Source: Acinetobacter tandoii DSM 14970 = CIP 107469 (GTDB lineage: Bacteria > Pseudomonadota > Gammaproteobacteria > Pseudomonadales > Moraxellaceae). From it: 64,000 nucleotides of DNA. The DNA lies in NCBI RefSeq assembly GCF_000400735.1, contig NZ_KE007368.1:234916-298915 (forward strand). The letters run 5' to 3'. The notes beneath the pieces were generated by a model. The model saw only the letters and a program-made list of their open reading frames with translations, had not been told where the DNA came from and made no database searches. A program made the position numbers and the translations under genes. This document shows, piece after piece, positions 56,069 through 64,000 of the stretch. Numbering within the stretch: position 1 is the first letter of the stretch; each line of letters opens with the position of its first letter.

Positions 56069-57013
56069 ATGTCTAATGAAAATCAAACGCCTACCCCTAC
56101 CCCTGAGTCGGCTCAACAAACAGACAAAGTCAGCCCATTCCTAAACAGCCCACTTCCTGAGGGTATTCCTCAAGGGCAACAACAGTCATTACAACAACAA
56201 TTAACCGATACACCTGTAAACGGCACAGTACCAAAATACAACCTGCCTCGCGGTGCCAATACAGGCAATGTCGGTGCGACTACACACTTCGGTTACCAAA
56301 CCGTTAACAGTGAAGATAAAGCACAAAAAGTTGCGGAAGTATTCCATTCAGTGGCGAGCAAATACGACATCATGAATGACCTGATGTCCTTTGGTATTCA
56401 TCGTCTATGGAAACGCTTTGCCATTAACATGTCGGGTGTGCGTCGTGGTCAACGCGTATTAGACATCGCAGGTGGTACAGGTGACTTGGCTAAAGTATTT
56501 AGCCGTGAAGTTGGCCCTACTGGGCATGTGGTACTTTCAGATATTAATGAATCGATGTTAAACGTCGGTCGTGATCGTCTGATTGATGCTGGCTGTACCA
56601 ATGTCGATTTTGTTTTGGCAAATGCAGAAACACTTGAACCTTTTGCCGATAACAGTTTTGACCTGCTCACCATCAGCTTTGGTTTACGAAACGTAACTGA
56701 TAAAGATGCTGCACTGGCGGCCATGTACCGTGTACTTAAGCCAGGTGGTCGCCTATTGGTGTTGGAATTCTCTAAACCTGTGTTTGAGCCATTCTCAAAA
56801 CTCTACGATTTGTATTCTTTCACTGCATTGCCAATCATGGGCAAAATTATTGCCAATGACTCTGAAAGCTATAAATATTTAGCTGAATCGATCCGTATGC
56901 ATCCTGACCAACGTACCCTGAAAGGTATGATGGAACAGGCTGGCTTCCAGAACTGTGATTACCATAACCTGACAGGCGGTATCGTGGCTGTACACCGTGG
57001 TTTTAAACTCTAA
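56069..57013 (+). CDS. ubiE: Bifunctional demethylmenaquinone/2-methoxy-6-polyprenyl-1,4-benzoquinol methyltransferase
   Basis: UbiE does the C-methylation step of ubiquinone (and menaquinone) synthesis. The core, from about residue 85, is typical: [34 protein letters not shown] (motif I), [24 protein letters not shown] and ending VAVHRGFKL. The first 70 residues form a Pro/Thr/Gln-rich extension ([27 protein letters not shown]) not found in E. coli UbiE (251 residues). AGGAG lies before the ATG with good spacing, so the extension is real. It leads ubiE-ubiJ-ubiB. Confidence 0.97.
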   Translation: MSNENQTPTPTPESAQQTDKVSPFLNSPLPEGIPQGQQQSLQQQLTDTPVNGTVPKYNLPRGANTGNVGATTHFGYQTVNSEDKAQKVAEVFHSVASKYDIMNDLMSFGIHRLWKRFAINMSGVRRGQRVLDIAGGTGDLAKVFSREVGPTGHVVLSDINESMLNVGRDRLIDAGCTNVDFVLANAETLEPFADNSFDLLTISFGLRNVTDKDAALAAMYRVLKPGGRLLVLEFSKPVFEPFSKLYDLYSFTALPIMGKIIANDSESYKYLAESIRMHPDQRTLKGMMEQAGFQNCDYHNLTGGIVAVHRGFKL

Positions 57014-57035
57014 ACGGACTGGTGAAGGTTAAGCT

Positions 57036-57704
57036 ATGTGGTCAATTCTGGCACTTGGTGCAGTTGAACGCTTGATTCACCATGTGATTGATCTGGATGC
57101 CATCACGCGCATTCAGCTCAATCAACTGCAAGGTAAAATGTTGCGTGTGGTACTCGATTCTCCGCAACTCTCGGTCGATGTATTCTTTGATCAAGACAAA
57201 GTTCGCCTTGAACCGACTGTCACAGGTCAGGCGGAGCGTCCGTCCATTTTTGAACAACGCCCGTTTGATCCGCAACAAACTACGACAGCAGCAACAGCAA
57301 CCTTGCAGGTTAAAAATGTGGTGGAACTGCTGAAGTTATTTTTGGCGGAAGATGTAGGCACCATTCCTGTACAAGGTGACTACCATTTACTGCAAGATAT
57401 TCAAAGAATTATGCAGCAGGCTGAACCTGATTTAGCTACGCATCTCAGTCCTTGGATTGGCCCTGCCTTGGCACATGAACTGGGTAAAATTCAACTTGCA
57501 CCCAAGCATCTCAAGCGCTCTTTACAGAGCCATCTATTCTTTGCTGAAGATGCCCTCAAAGAAGATTCAGGTTTGTTTGCTGCACGCTGGCAAATGGATG
57601 ACCTGCAACAAGACACCCGTCTTTTGAATCAAAACCTTGACCGTGCAGAAGCCAAAATCCAACAACTGCAACGTCAAATTGACGTACTTCCAGACTCTAT
57701 TTAA
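57036..57704 (+). CDS. ubiJ: Ubiquinone biosynthesis accessory factor UbiJ
   Basis: UbiJ is an SCP2-domain lipid-binding factor that scaffolds the soluble ubiquinone biosynthesis complex with UbiK. The 222-residue protein has an N-terminal SCP2-like region and the family pattern VVELLKLFLAEDVGTIPVQGDYHLLQDIQRIM near residues 90-120, in pieces, with a coiled-coil C-terminus (DDLQQDTRLLNQNLDRAEAKIQQLQRQI). Identification rests partly on position between ubiE and ubiB. Starts 22 bases after ubiE. Confidence 0.9.
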   Translation: MWSILALGAVERLIHHVIDLDAITRIQLNQLQGKMLRVVLDSPQLSVDVFFDQDKVRLEPTVTGQAERPSIFEQRPFDPQQTTTAATATLQVKNVVELLKLFLAEDVGTIPVQGDYHLLQDIQRIMQQAEPDLATHLSPWIGPALAHELGKIQLAPKHLKRSLQSHLFFAEDALKEDSGLFAARWQMDDLQQDTRLLNQNLDRAEAKIQQLQRQIDVLPDSI

Positions 57705-57722
57705 ATTTAGGTAATACACTTT

Positions 57723-59342
57723 ATGATTCCGCACGTTTCACGTTTACTCGAACTTTGGCGCATTGCTGCGCACTATAGACTCGACACGTTGTTTCCTGCG
57801 GAAGAATTACCTGAGAAGGCACGTCATGCTCTCGCATTCATTCGTATGCACCCTGCGGCATGGTCGAGTAAAGAACGTAAAAATCCGCTTAAACTCAAGC
57901 AAGCCCTTGAAGACATGGGCCCGCTGGCGATTAAGCTGGGACAGTTACTCTCGACGCGTCGTGACTTGATTCCACCTGAAGTCTTGGCGCAACTGGTGTT
58001 ATTACAAGATCGAGTGAAACCGTTCAGCACCGATGTCGCGAAAACACGCATTCAGCAATCGCTGAAAGCCGATGTTGCCACTTTGTTCAGCCGTTTTGAT
58101 GAACAACCGCTTGCTGCTGCTTCGATTGCGCAAGTCCATACCGCTGCCCTGCATGATGGTCGCGAGGTCGTAGTAAAAGTCACCCGCCCCGATATCCGTA
58201 GTCAAATTCTGCAAGATTTTGAAATTCTGGAATGGCTCGGTGCGACTTTAGAAAAACGCCTAGAAGCTGCACGCGCACTACATTTATCTGAAATTATTCA
58301 GGATTATCGTCAAATTATTCTGAATGAACTGGATTTAACTCTAGAAGCAGACAATACCCGTCGTATGCGTCATTACTTCACCGGTTCAAGCATGATGTAT
58401 GTGCCTGAAGTCTATATGGACAGTAAAGAAGTGATGGTGGCGGAACGCATTACAGGCGTGCCGATTTCCGACACGACGACTTTTGACCGTCTGGGTATGG
58501 ATCGTAAAGATTTGTCAGAGAAAGGGTTGACCATCTTCTTTACCCAAGTGTTCCGCGACAACTTTTTCCATGCGGATATGCATCCAGGCAACGTGTTTGT
58601 CGAGACCATCAACCCAAGCAATCCACGCTTTATTGCACTGGACTGTGCGATTATGGGCGAACTGTCTAAACACGATCAAATGACCGTTGCGCGCATGTTA
58701 CTGGCAGTCATGAACAGTGACTTCATGCAACTGATTCAAATTGTGCATCAAGCAGGCTGGATTCCACCAGGTACCGACCAAGATGCCTTGGCGCGTGAAA
58801 TGCGCCGAACAGTCGGACCTATGGTCTCGAAACCAATGCATGAATTAGACTTTGCTGGTATTCTGATTCAGGTTATGGATATTGCTCGTCGTTTCCATTT
58901 GGAAATTCCACCGCAATTGATGTTACTGCTGAAAACATTGGTCCACGTGGAAGGCTTAGGCACTGACCTGTATCCAGAATTAGACATTTGGAGCTTGGCA
59001 AAACCAATCCTCACTGATTGGATCAAAGCCCAAATGAATCCGCAGAAAAATCTCAAAGAACTCGGGCAGAAAATTCCTGATTTACTACTAGGCGCGCAAG
59101 ATTTTCCAACTCTGTTGGTCGATAGCTTAAATGGCTTAAAAAATCAGTCAGCTTGGAATGCGAAACAGCTAAATGAACTGCAAAGCCTGCGTCTACAGAT
59201 GGAGCATCAACAAAAACGCAGTTGGATTTTCGGTAGTTTAATGGCAATTTTCCTGTCAATTGCCATTATTGCCCCATGGTACATCTCGATTATCTTAATT
59301 GCCTGTGCCAGCCTATTGTCAATTTGGCGTCTGTTTAAATAA
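57723..59342 (+). CDS. ubiB: Ubiquinone biosynthesis protein UbiB (atypical kinase)
   Basis: UbiB is an ABC1/ADCK-type atypical kinase/ATPase needed for ubiquinone synthesis and lies at the inner membrane. The 539-residue protein has the KxGQ motif (LAIKLGQLLSTRRDLIP, residues about 65-80), Ala-rich loop AAASIAQVHTAALHDGREVVVKV with the catalytic Lys, ADMHPGNVF with HxDxHPGN-type catalytic residues, and two C-terminal TM helices (about 495-536). Gene order ubiE-ubiJ-ubiB is conserved. A hairpin follows the stop. Confidence 0.97.
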   Translation: MIPHVSRLLELWRIAAHYRLDTLFPAEELPEKARHALAFIRMHPAAWSSKERKNPLKLKQALEDMGPLAIKLGQLLSTRRDLIPPEVLAQLVLLQDRVKPFSTDVAKTRIQQSLKADVATLFSRFDEQPLAAASIAQVHTAALHDGREVVVKVTRPDIRSQILQDFEILEWLGATLEKRLEAARALHLSEIIQDYRQIILNELDLTLEADNTRRMRHYFTGSSMMYVPEVYMDSKEVMVAERITGVPISDTTTFDRLGMDRKDLSEKGLTIFFTQVFRDNFFHADMHPGNVFVETINPSNPRFIALDCAIMGELSKHDQMTVARMLLAVMNSDFMQLIQIVHQAGWIPPGTDQDALAREMRRTVGPMVSKPMHELDFAGILIQVMDIARRFHLEIPPQLMLLLKTLVHVEGLGTDLYPELDIWSLAKPILTDWIKAQMNPQKNLKELGQKIPDLLLGAQDFPTLLVDSLNGLKNQSAWNAKQLNELQSLRLQMEHQQKRSWIFGSLMAIFLSIAIIAPWYISIILIACASLLSIWRLFK

Positions 59343-59359
59343 TTTTGTCGATAAAACAT

Positions 59360-59398
59360 ACTGTGGATAGCCCCAAAGTTATCCACAGTTTTGTGTAT
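59360..59398 (+). terminator. Terminator of the ubi operon, built of two inverted DnaA-box-like sequences
   Basis: ACTGTGGATA (59360-59369) and TATCCACAGT (59380-59389) form a perfect 10-bp stem with a 10-base loop and a short T-rich tail. The right arm contains a perfect DnaA box (TTATCCACA, 59379-59387), and the left arm gives a near match in inverted orientation. Termination of ubiB is the simplest reading. Confidence 0.65.
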
Positions 59399-59512
59399 TT
59401 TTAACTCACACTTCTAAAGTGACTATCAAGTCACCTAAAGTTTTTCCCCGCCATTGAGCCCGTAGGCAGAACTTTTAAACTAAGTGCACATTTGTATATT
59501 TATAATTGCACC

Positions 59513-60595
59513 ATGATTCAAATTCTTGAAAAGCGCTCTCCCGCCTTGAATATTCGTGCTGGTCATCTTGCTCGGCAACTGATCCAACAAGAAGGCTTCC
59601 ATGCCAAACAGGTCGATATTTTACCCGGTGCAGCAGGTGGTCCCAAAGGCATTGGTTTGACTGGGCTTGATCAAGCCATCTTTGGCAGTTTTCTGCCGCA
59701 AGCCAAACAGCGCCGATTTTTAGTCGGTTCTTCAGTTGGTGCATGGCGTTTTGCAGGGATTTTGGCGCAAGGTGAAAAGCTGGGTCCTGAGCAATTGGCG
59801 GAGCTGTATATCCATCTGCCTTTTCATAAAAAGATGAAAATTGCCGAGATTGAAAAAATTTCACGTGACATGTTGGCAGGCATTTTAAATCAGCAAACCC
59901 AAAAATTGGTTGATCATCCCGATTATCACCTCACCATTATTGCCGCAAAAGCCCAACATTTATTCCAAAGTGATCAGCGTCTTGCCTTGTATGGCTCATT
60001 GCTCGGTATTGTGGGCAGTAACGCAATTGCACGGCAGCATTTAAATCTGTTTATGCAACGGGTCATCTGCCAACCGAAAAATTTCCCACAATTTAAAATT
60101 AAAGACGATAGTTTTAAAACCCATTATCTGAACTTCAATTCAGACAATGTTGCCGACTGGCTCATGGCATCAGGTTCAATTCCTGGTGTTACGCCTGCGG
60201 TCAAAAATATCAGTGATGCCCCGCAAGGGGCTTATCGCGATGGGGGCTTGATTGACTATCACATCGATTTACCCTTTGAAAGCCAAGGCATTGTGCTCTA
60301 TCCGCATTTTAGCGACAGCATTACTCCGGGTTGGTTCGACAAGATGTTTAAATCGAGAAAATCTAACCCAAGCAATCAAGCACGTACCCTGCTGATTTCT
60401 CCTTCACAGGAATATCTGGCACGTTTACCATTAGGACGTTTACCCGATCGTAAAGATTTCACCCTCAAAGGCATGGAGCCACAACGTCGCATCCAACTCT
60501 GGAAACAATGTGTGGCCGAAAGCCAACGTTTGGGCGATGAGTTCTTGGAACTGGTCGAAAAGCAACGCTTTGCTGAGGTGATGCAAGAGCTTTAA
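59513..60595 (+). CDS. Patatin-like phospholipase family protein
   Basis: A 360-residue protein with patatin-like hydrolase features: oxyanion region GAAGGPKGIG, nucleophile elbow GSSVGAWR (GxSxG), and the catalytic Asp in AYRDGGLIDYH (DGG dyad). Such enzymes hydrolyse acyl esters of phospholipids or neutral lipids. No signal peptide is present. The open frame begins upstream at a TTG (59492), but ATG 59513 (MIQILEKR) is more likely. Between ubiB and hisIE, single gene. Substrate unknown. Confidence 0.82.
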   Translation: MIQILEKRSPALNIRAGHLARQLIQQEGFHAKQVDILPGAAGGPKGIGLTGLDQAIFGSFLPQAKQRRFLVGSSVGAWRFAGILAQGEKLGPEQLAELYIHLPFHKKMKIAEIEKISRDMLAGILNQQTQKLVDHPDYHLTIIAAKAQHLFQSDQRLALYGSLLGIVGSNAIARQHLNLFMQRVICQPKNFPQFKIKDDSFKTHYLNFNSDNVADWLMASGSIPGVTPAVKNISDAPQGAYRDGGLIDYHIDLPFESQGIVLYPHFSDSITPGWFDKMFKSRKSNPSNQARTLLISPSQEYLARLPLGRLPDRKDFTLKGMEPQRRIQLWKQCVAESQRLGDEFLELVEKQRFAEVMQEL

Positions 60596-60770
60596 TCAGT
60601 TTACGATGCAACATGAACTCAGCTTCCAAGTTCATGTTGCTGCATATCCGTTGACTAAATTGCTGAAAGATAATTAACACAAATCCAGCCCGATCCCCTA
60701 CACTATAGCCTGATGTTTTTCGCATCAACCTGAATATTCTTTTCGATTAACTGATTTTGGTGAAGTCCCT

Positions 60771-61556
60771 ATGAACAACGTGCGCTGGCTCGATGAAGTA
60801 AAATTTAACGAACAAGGTTTAGTCCCTGCCATTGCACAGCATCATCAAACAGGACGCGTGCTTATGGTGGCGTGGATGAACCGCGAAGCCTTGGCACTCA
60901 CTGCTGAAAAAAATCAGGCCGTTTATTTTTCCCGTTCACGTAACAAGTTGTGGCACAAAGGGGAAGAGTCTGGACACTTTCAAACCGTGCATGAAATTCG
61001 TCTGGATTGCGATGCAGATGTCATTGTTCTACAAATTGAACAACACGGCGGTATTGCCTGCCATACGGGTCGTGAATCATGTTTCTATCGTAAACTCACC
61101 CCGCAAGGCTGGGAAATTGTCGATGCACAACTGAAAGATCCGAGCCAGATTTACGCGGCTGAAAAATCCAGCAATCCACATACTATTGCCATGAATGCGT
61201 CTAATGCACAATCAGAGCAAGTCGAAGTGCTGTCTTACCTCGGTCAAATGATGACTGAACGTAAAGGTGCAGATCCTGACTCTTCTTATGTGGCAAAGCT
61301 ATACCACAAGGGTTTGAACAAAATTTTAGAAAAAATTGGTGAAGAAAGCATTGAAACGATTCTTGCCGCAAAAGAATTGCAATTGGTCGCCAATGAAGAC
61401 AATAAAAATGATTTGATTTATGAAGTGGCAGATTTATGGTTCCATACCATTGTGATGTTGGGTCATTTTGACTTAGATCCACAACTGGTTTTGAATGAAT
61501 TGGCACGACGCCAAGGACTCTCAGGTTTGGTCGAAAAAGCCAACCGTAGCCACTAA
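60771..61556 (+). CDS. hisI: Phosphoribosyl-AMP cyclohydrolase / phosphoribosyl-ATP pyrophosphatase
   Basis: The fused HisIE enzyme carries out the second and third steps of histidine biosynthesis. The 261-residue protein has an N-terminal HisI domain (about residues 5-125; [46 protein letters not shown], with Cys metal ligands) and a C-terminal HisE domain (about 145-255; [27 protein letters not shown]). The fusion is usual in this lineage. The next gene begins 8 bases later, so a shared transcript is possible. Confidence 0.96.
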   Translation: MNNVRWLDEVKFNEQGLVPAIAQHHQTGRVLMVAWMNREALALTAEKNQAVYFSRSRNKLWHKGEESGHFQTVHEIRLDCDADVIVLQIEQHGGIACHTGRESCFYRKLTPQGWEIVDAQLKDPSQIYAAEKSSNPHTIAMNASNAQSEQVEVLSYLGQMMTERKGADPDSSYVAKLYHKGLNKILEKIGEESIETILAAKELQLVANEDNKNDLIYEVADLWFHTIVMLGHFDLDPQLVLNELARRQGLSGLVEKANRSH

Positions 61557-61564
61557 AGTTCTAT

Positions 61565-63076
61565 TTGCCTGTGTCAAATCAACATCAGAAACCGAGCGCA
61601 ACCTATGAGCAGGCGACTGCCATTGATAACGCGCGTCTAGGACAATCCTTTAAAGTGATTGCCTATGCTGGCACAGGTAAAACCACCACTCTACAAATGA
61701 TCAGTGATGCTATGCCACAACGACGTGGCATGTATCTGGCCTTTAACAAAGCCATCGCCAGTGAAGCGCAGCAAAAGTTTCACTCCAATGTGGATTGCCG
61801 CACCTTTCACTCACTGGCCTTTCGTAGTGTTCCACGTGGAATTACCGACAAACTGCGATTACCCCGACTCAGCCCCAGCTTCATTGCCAAAGAGTATCGG
61901 TTAGAACCGATTACCTTAAGACGCATGATGGGCGGACGCTATGAAAAATATGTGCTGATGCCGAGTCGACTTGCCAGTCTGGTCGCCAATGCGGTGAGCT
62001 ATTTTTGCTCAACCAGTTCGCAATACCCTGCACCGCGACATCTGCAAGCGCCCAACTGGCTTCATCCTGATGATATCGACACCTTACAAAAGCATCTTTA
62101 TCCTGCGGTAGAACGTCGTTGGCTAGAATCGATTGATCCCAATCATCAGGCAGGAATTGGGCATGATATTTATCTGAAACTTTGGGCACTATCTGAACCG
62201 AATATTCCTGCCGACTACGTGCTATTTGATGAAGCACAAGACGCCGATCCTTTAATGTTAGGCATCTTATTGCGTCAGAAAAATACTCAAGTAATTTATG
62301 TCGGTGATGCACATCAACAGATTTATGCTTGGCGTGGTGCCATCAATGCCATGCAGCAACTTCCTTTACCCGAATCTCGCCTCACAACCTCATTTCGCTT
62401 TGGTGAAAGTATTGCACACAATGCCAATGCCATCTTGGGCGCGCTGAATGAAAAAGTGCCTCTGTTGGGCAATCCACTGTTGAATTCCAAAGTGGTGAAT
62501 AAACCACACACCAAAATGCGAGATGCGATTTTATGTCGGACCAATGCTCGCGCCATGGAACTGTTGCTTTCAGGGTTGGTACATGGCGATAAAGTGAGTC
62601 TACAAGCCGACCATGTCAAACTGAATCGTTTTGTCGATGCCGCGAGCATGTTGAAGCAGGGCAAACGTGTCACTGATGTGCCTGAACTGGCGTGGTTTAA
62701 TTCTTGGCATGATGTACATGAATATTGCGAAACCAATGAAGGCAGCGACATTAAACCTTTGGTGAAATTGGTAGATGATCATGGTACCGATCCGCTTAAA
62801 CGTGCTTTAGCCAAAATTACTCCGATTGAACAAGCCGATTATATTATTTCCACGGCACACAAAGCCAAAGGACTAGAATGGGACCGTGTGCACATCGAAG
62901 ATGACTATCAGTTTAAGCTGACGGAACAAGATCATAAAATTAGTGACGAAGAGTTAAGATTGCTGTACGTCGCCTGTACTCGTGCTAAAGTAAGTCTAAA
63001 TATTCATCATATTTACGACTTGATGCAACAACTGAAAAATAGGATGCCTGTCTCATTACGCCAAGCGGCAGGCTAG
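61565..63076 (+). CDS. UvrD/FBH1-like DNA helicase
   Basis: A 503-residue superfamily 1 helicase with all main motifs: Walker A AYAGTGKTTTL (residues 33-43), FNKAIASEAQ, Walker B VLFDEAQDADPLM, III QIYAWRGA, IV/V STAHKAKGLEWDRVHI and VI LLYVACTRAK. It is shorter than UvrD or Rep and resembles eukaryotic FBH1-like and phage-type helicases. Start codon is uncertain: TTG 61565 or GTG 61571, both weak. The AAA/RecF-like ATPase gene starts 24 bases after the stop, so the two probably form one unit. A role in DNA repair or phage defence is inference only. Confidence 0.85.
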   Translation: MPVSNQHQKPSATYEQATAIDNARLGQSFKVIAYAGTGKTTTLQMISDAMPQRRGMYLAFNKAIASEAQQKFHSNVDCRTFHSLAFRSVPRGITDKLRLPRLSPSFIAKEYRLEPITLRRMMGGRYEKYVLMPSRLASLVANAVSYFCSTSSQYPAPRHLQAPNWLHPDDIDTLQKHLYPAVERRWLESIDPNHQAGIGHDIYLKLWALSEPNIPADYVLFDEAQDADPLMLGILLRQKNTQVIYVGDAHQQIYAWRGAINAMQQLPLPESRLTTSFRFGESIAHNANAILGALNEKVPLLGNPLLNSKVVNKPHTKMRDAILCRTNARAMELLLSGLVHGDKVSLQADHVKLNRFVDAASMLKQGKRVTDVPELAWFNSWHDVHEYCETNEGSDIKPLVKLVDDHGTDPLKRALAKITPIEQADYIISTAHKAKGLEWDRVHIEDDYQFKLTEQDHKISDEELRLLYVACTRAKVSLNIHHIYDLMQQLKNRMPVSLRQAAG

Positions 63077-63100
63077 CCATTGCACGAATGCGGGGCTTAT

Positions 63101-64000
63101 ATGAAAATCGAATCGTTACAGCTCAAACACACCAATCTGTTTGCCAATTTACAGCTTCAATTTCATTATCATGATCAACCCATCACCCTGATTTTAGGCG
63201 ATCAAGCTACAGGCAAAACCAGCATTCTCAAGCATGCCTATCAAGCCTTAACTTGGTTTGCTGCCCGTTATAAAGACCTGCGTAGTGCGGGTGTGGTTAT
63301 GTTAGATCAAGATATTCTGCATAGCCGCCTACAGTCCAAAGTTCAGATTTGTGTCGAAATTCCTACCGATATTGGCACCCTCGCAGAGTCTGAAACGGCA
63401 CAACCTGAAGTGTTGAATCATTGCAGTTGGCAACTCTATAAAACCCTCAATCAGCAAGGCATTGGGCTGAGTAAAGCTGAAACCGATCAGCTTGAACAAC
63501 TGGTTCAACTTTATCATCGGGCCCTACAACAAGACCCGATGCAGGGCTTACCGCTGATTGCTTATTACCCCGCTGAACGTTTTGTCAATGAAATCAATTT
63601 ACTGAGCAAGAACAATCCGATTGTATTTCAAGCTGCATATGCCTATGACGTAGCAGCCATTCCTTTTACTACCTTTAGCCGTTTCTTTGAATGGTTTCGT
63701 GAAATTAGTGATCTGGAAAATGCTCAGACCGCTCAACTGTTCCAACAGTTGATGCGTGATCAATTACATTTAGGTCAGCACTTACAACCCGAAAATATTC
63801 CGAACACCTTATTTCAAGCCCATGCACAACTCCATGCGCCATGCTTAAAAGCCCTAAAAGATAGTCTGCGCATCGTCTTGCCTGAACTAAATGATATTTT
63901 TGTGCAATATCAACCCAAACTGCAATTAATGGTGAGCTATCAAGGCAAAACGATGCAATTTCAACAGCTTTCCAGCAGTCAAAAAAATTGGATAGCATTG
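63101..64000 (+). CDS. AAA/RecF-like ATPase, partial
   Basis: The first 300 codons of an open gene that runs off the right edge. Walker A is GDQATGKTS (residues 33-41, preceded by PITLILGDQ), and near residue 293 the sequence LSSSQKNW resembles the ABC/SMC-type signature before Walker B, which lies outside the window. It looks like an AAA_21/AAA_23 or RecF/SMC-like ATPase. It is the gene after the UvrD/FBH1-like helicase. The C-terminal domain (nuclease, TOPRIM or other) is not visible, which is decisive for its class. Confidence 0.75.
   Translation, partial: MKIESLQLKHTNLFANLQLQFHYHDQPITLILGDQATGKTSILKHAYQALTWFAARYKDLRSAGVVMLDQDILHSRLQSKVQICVEIPTDIGTLAESETAQPEVLNHCSWQLYKTLNQQGIGLSKAETDQLEQLVQLYHRALQQDPMQGLPLIAYYPAERFVNEINLLSKNNPIVFQAAYAYDVAAIPFTTFSRFFEWFREISDLENAQTAQLFQQLMRDQLHLGQHLQPENIPNTLFQAHAQLHAPCLKALKDSLRIVLPELNDIFVQYQPKLQLMVSYQGKTMQFQQLSSSQKNWIAL

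Noticed and set aside
63101..64000. Calling the last gene GajA of a Gabija system
   Set aside because: Gene order is reversed and the TOPRIM region is outside the window; the N-terminus alone is not diagnostic.

Overview
The window is a 64 kb piece of a gammaproteobacterial chromosome with low to moderate GC. It is very probably from an Acinetobacter species (Moraxellaceae). The genus is inferred from the gene set and order: a two-PPK2-domain polyphosphate:AMP phosphotransferase, ubiE-ubiJ-ubiB, an isolated gspF-gspG pair, cbpA-cbpM, a fused hisIE, rpsO-pnp, recC-recB-recD without ptrA, and several lipoproteins of unknown function. No species is claimed. There is no transposase, integrase, phage gene or CRISPR array. 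Most of the window is core chromosome with a few small accessory-looking pockets.

Layout. 1-3.1 kb: tRNA-Lys, a lipoprotein, a PspC-domain protein, an HPP-CBS membrane protein and a DUF1311 protein. 3.3-6.5 kb: glyQS with a clear sigma70 promoter and terminator. 6.5-8.2 kb: a small accessory pocket with an orphan membrane protein, a diverged second copy of the glyS 3' end, and a STAS-like/GHKL ATPase protein. 8.3-14.7 kb: a lipoprotein, two related exported LEA-like proteins, a 2-hydroxyacid dehydrogenase, an alpha/beta hydrolase, a methyltransferase and another lipoprotein. 14.7-18.2 kb: a GFA-fold protein, an HI0933-type flavoprotein, a TrmB-like methyltransferase, yacG and two paralogous 60-residue membrane proteins; the first of these has a Fur-box-like operator. 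18.3-25.6 kb: an MBL hydrolase, hemH, a DUF4062 protein, murI, a DUF1285 protein, ETF:ubiquinone oxidoreductase, an exported unknown and tusA. 25.8-32.9 kb: corC-lnt, a small membrane protein, gspG-gspF and priA. 33-39.8 kb: a CPA2 antiporter, hslO, a DUF2147 protein, cbpA-cbpM, a DUF465 protein and a CorA-type transporter. 39.9-42.7 kb: pnp and rpsO with leader and terminator structures. 42.7-43.6 kb: an apparently non-coding kilobase with two minus-strand terminators. 43.6-52.8 kb: recD, recB, recC. 53-59.4 kb: a small membrane-associated unknown, pap, a helical unknown and ubiE-ubiJ-ubiB. 59.5-64 kb: a patatin-like protein, hisIE, a UvrD/FBH1-like helicase and an AAA/RecF-like ATPase cut by the window end.

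Genes that work together: glyQ/glyS form glycyl-tRNA synthetase. corC/lnt is a translationally overlapping envelope pair. gspF/gspG are type II secretion parts. cbpA/cbpM are a co-chaperone and its modulator. recC/recB/recD make the RecBCD nuclease. ubiE/J/B serve ubiquinone synthesis, and ETF-QO feeds electrons to the quinone pool. The most interesting points are the duplicated glyS tail with its cargo, the Fur-box-controlled small membrane protein and its paralog, the 11-residue-repeat exported proteins, the DUF4062 protein, the untranslated kilobase before recD, and the helicase-ATPase pair at the right edge. No new system can be proven from sequence alone.
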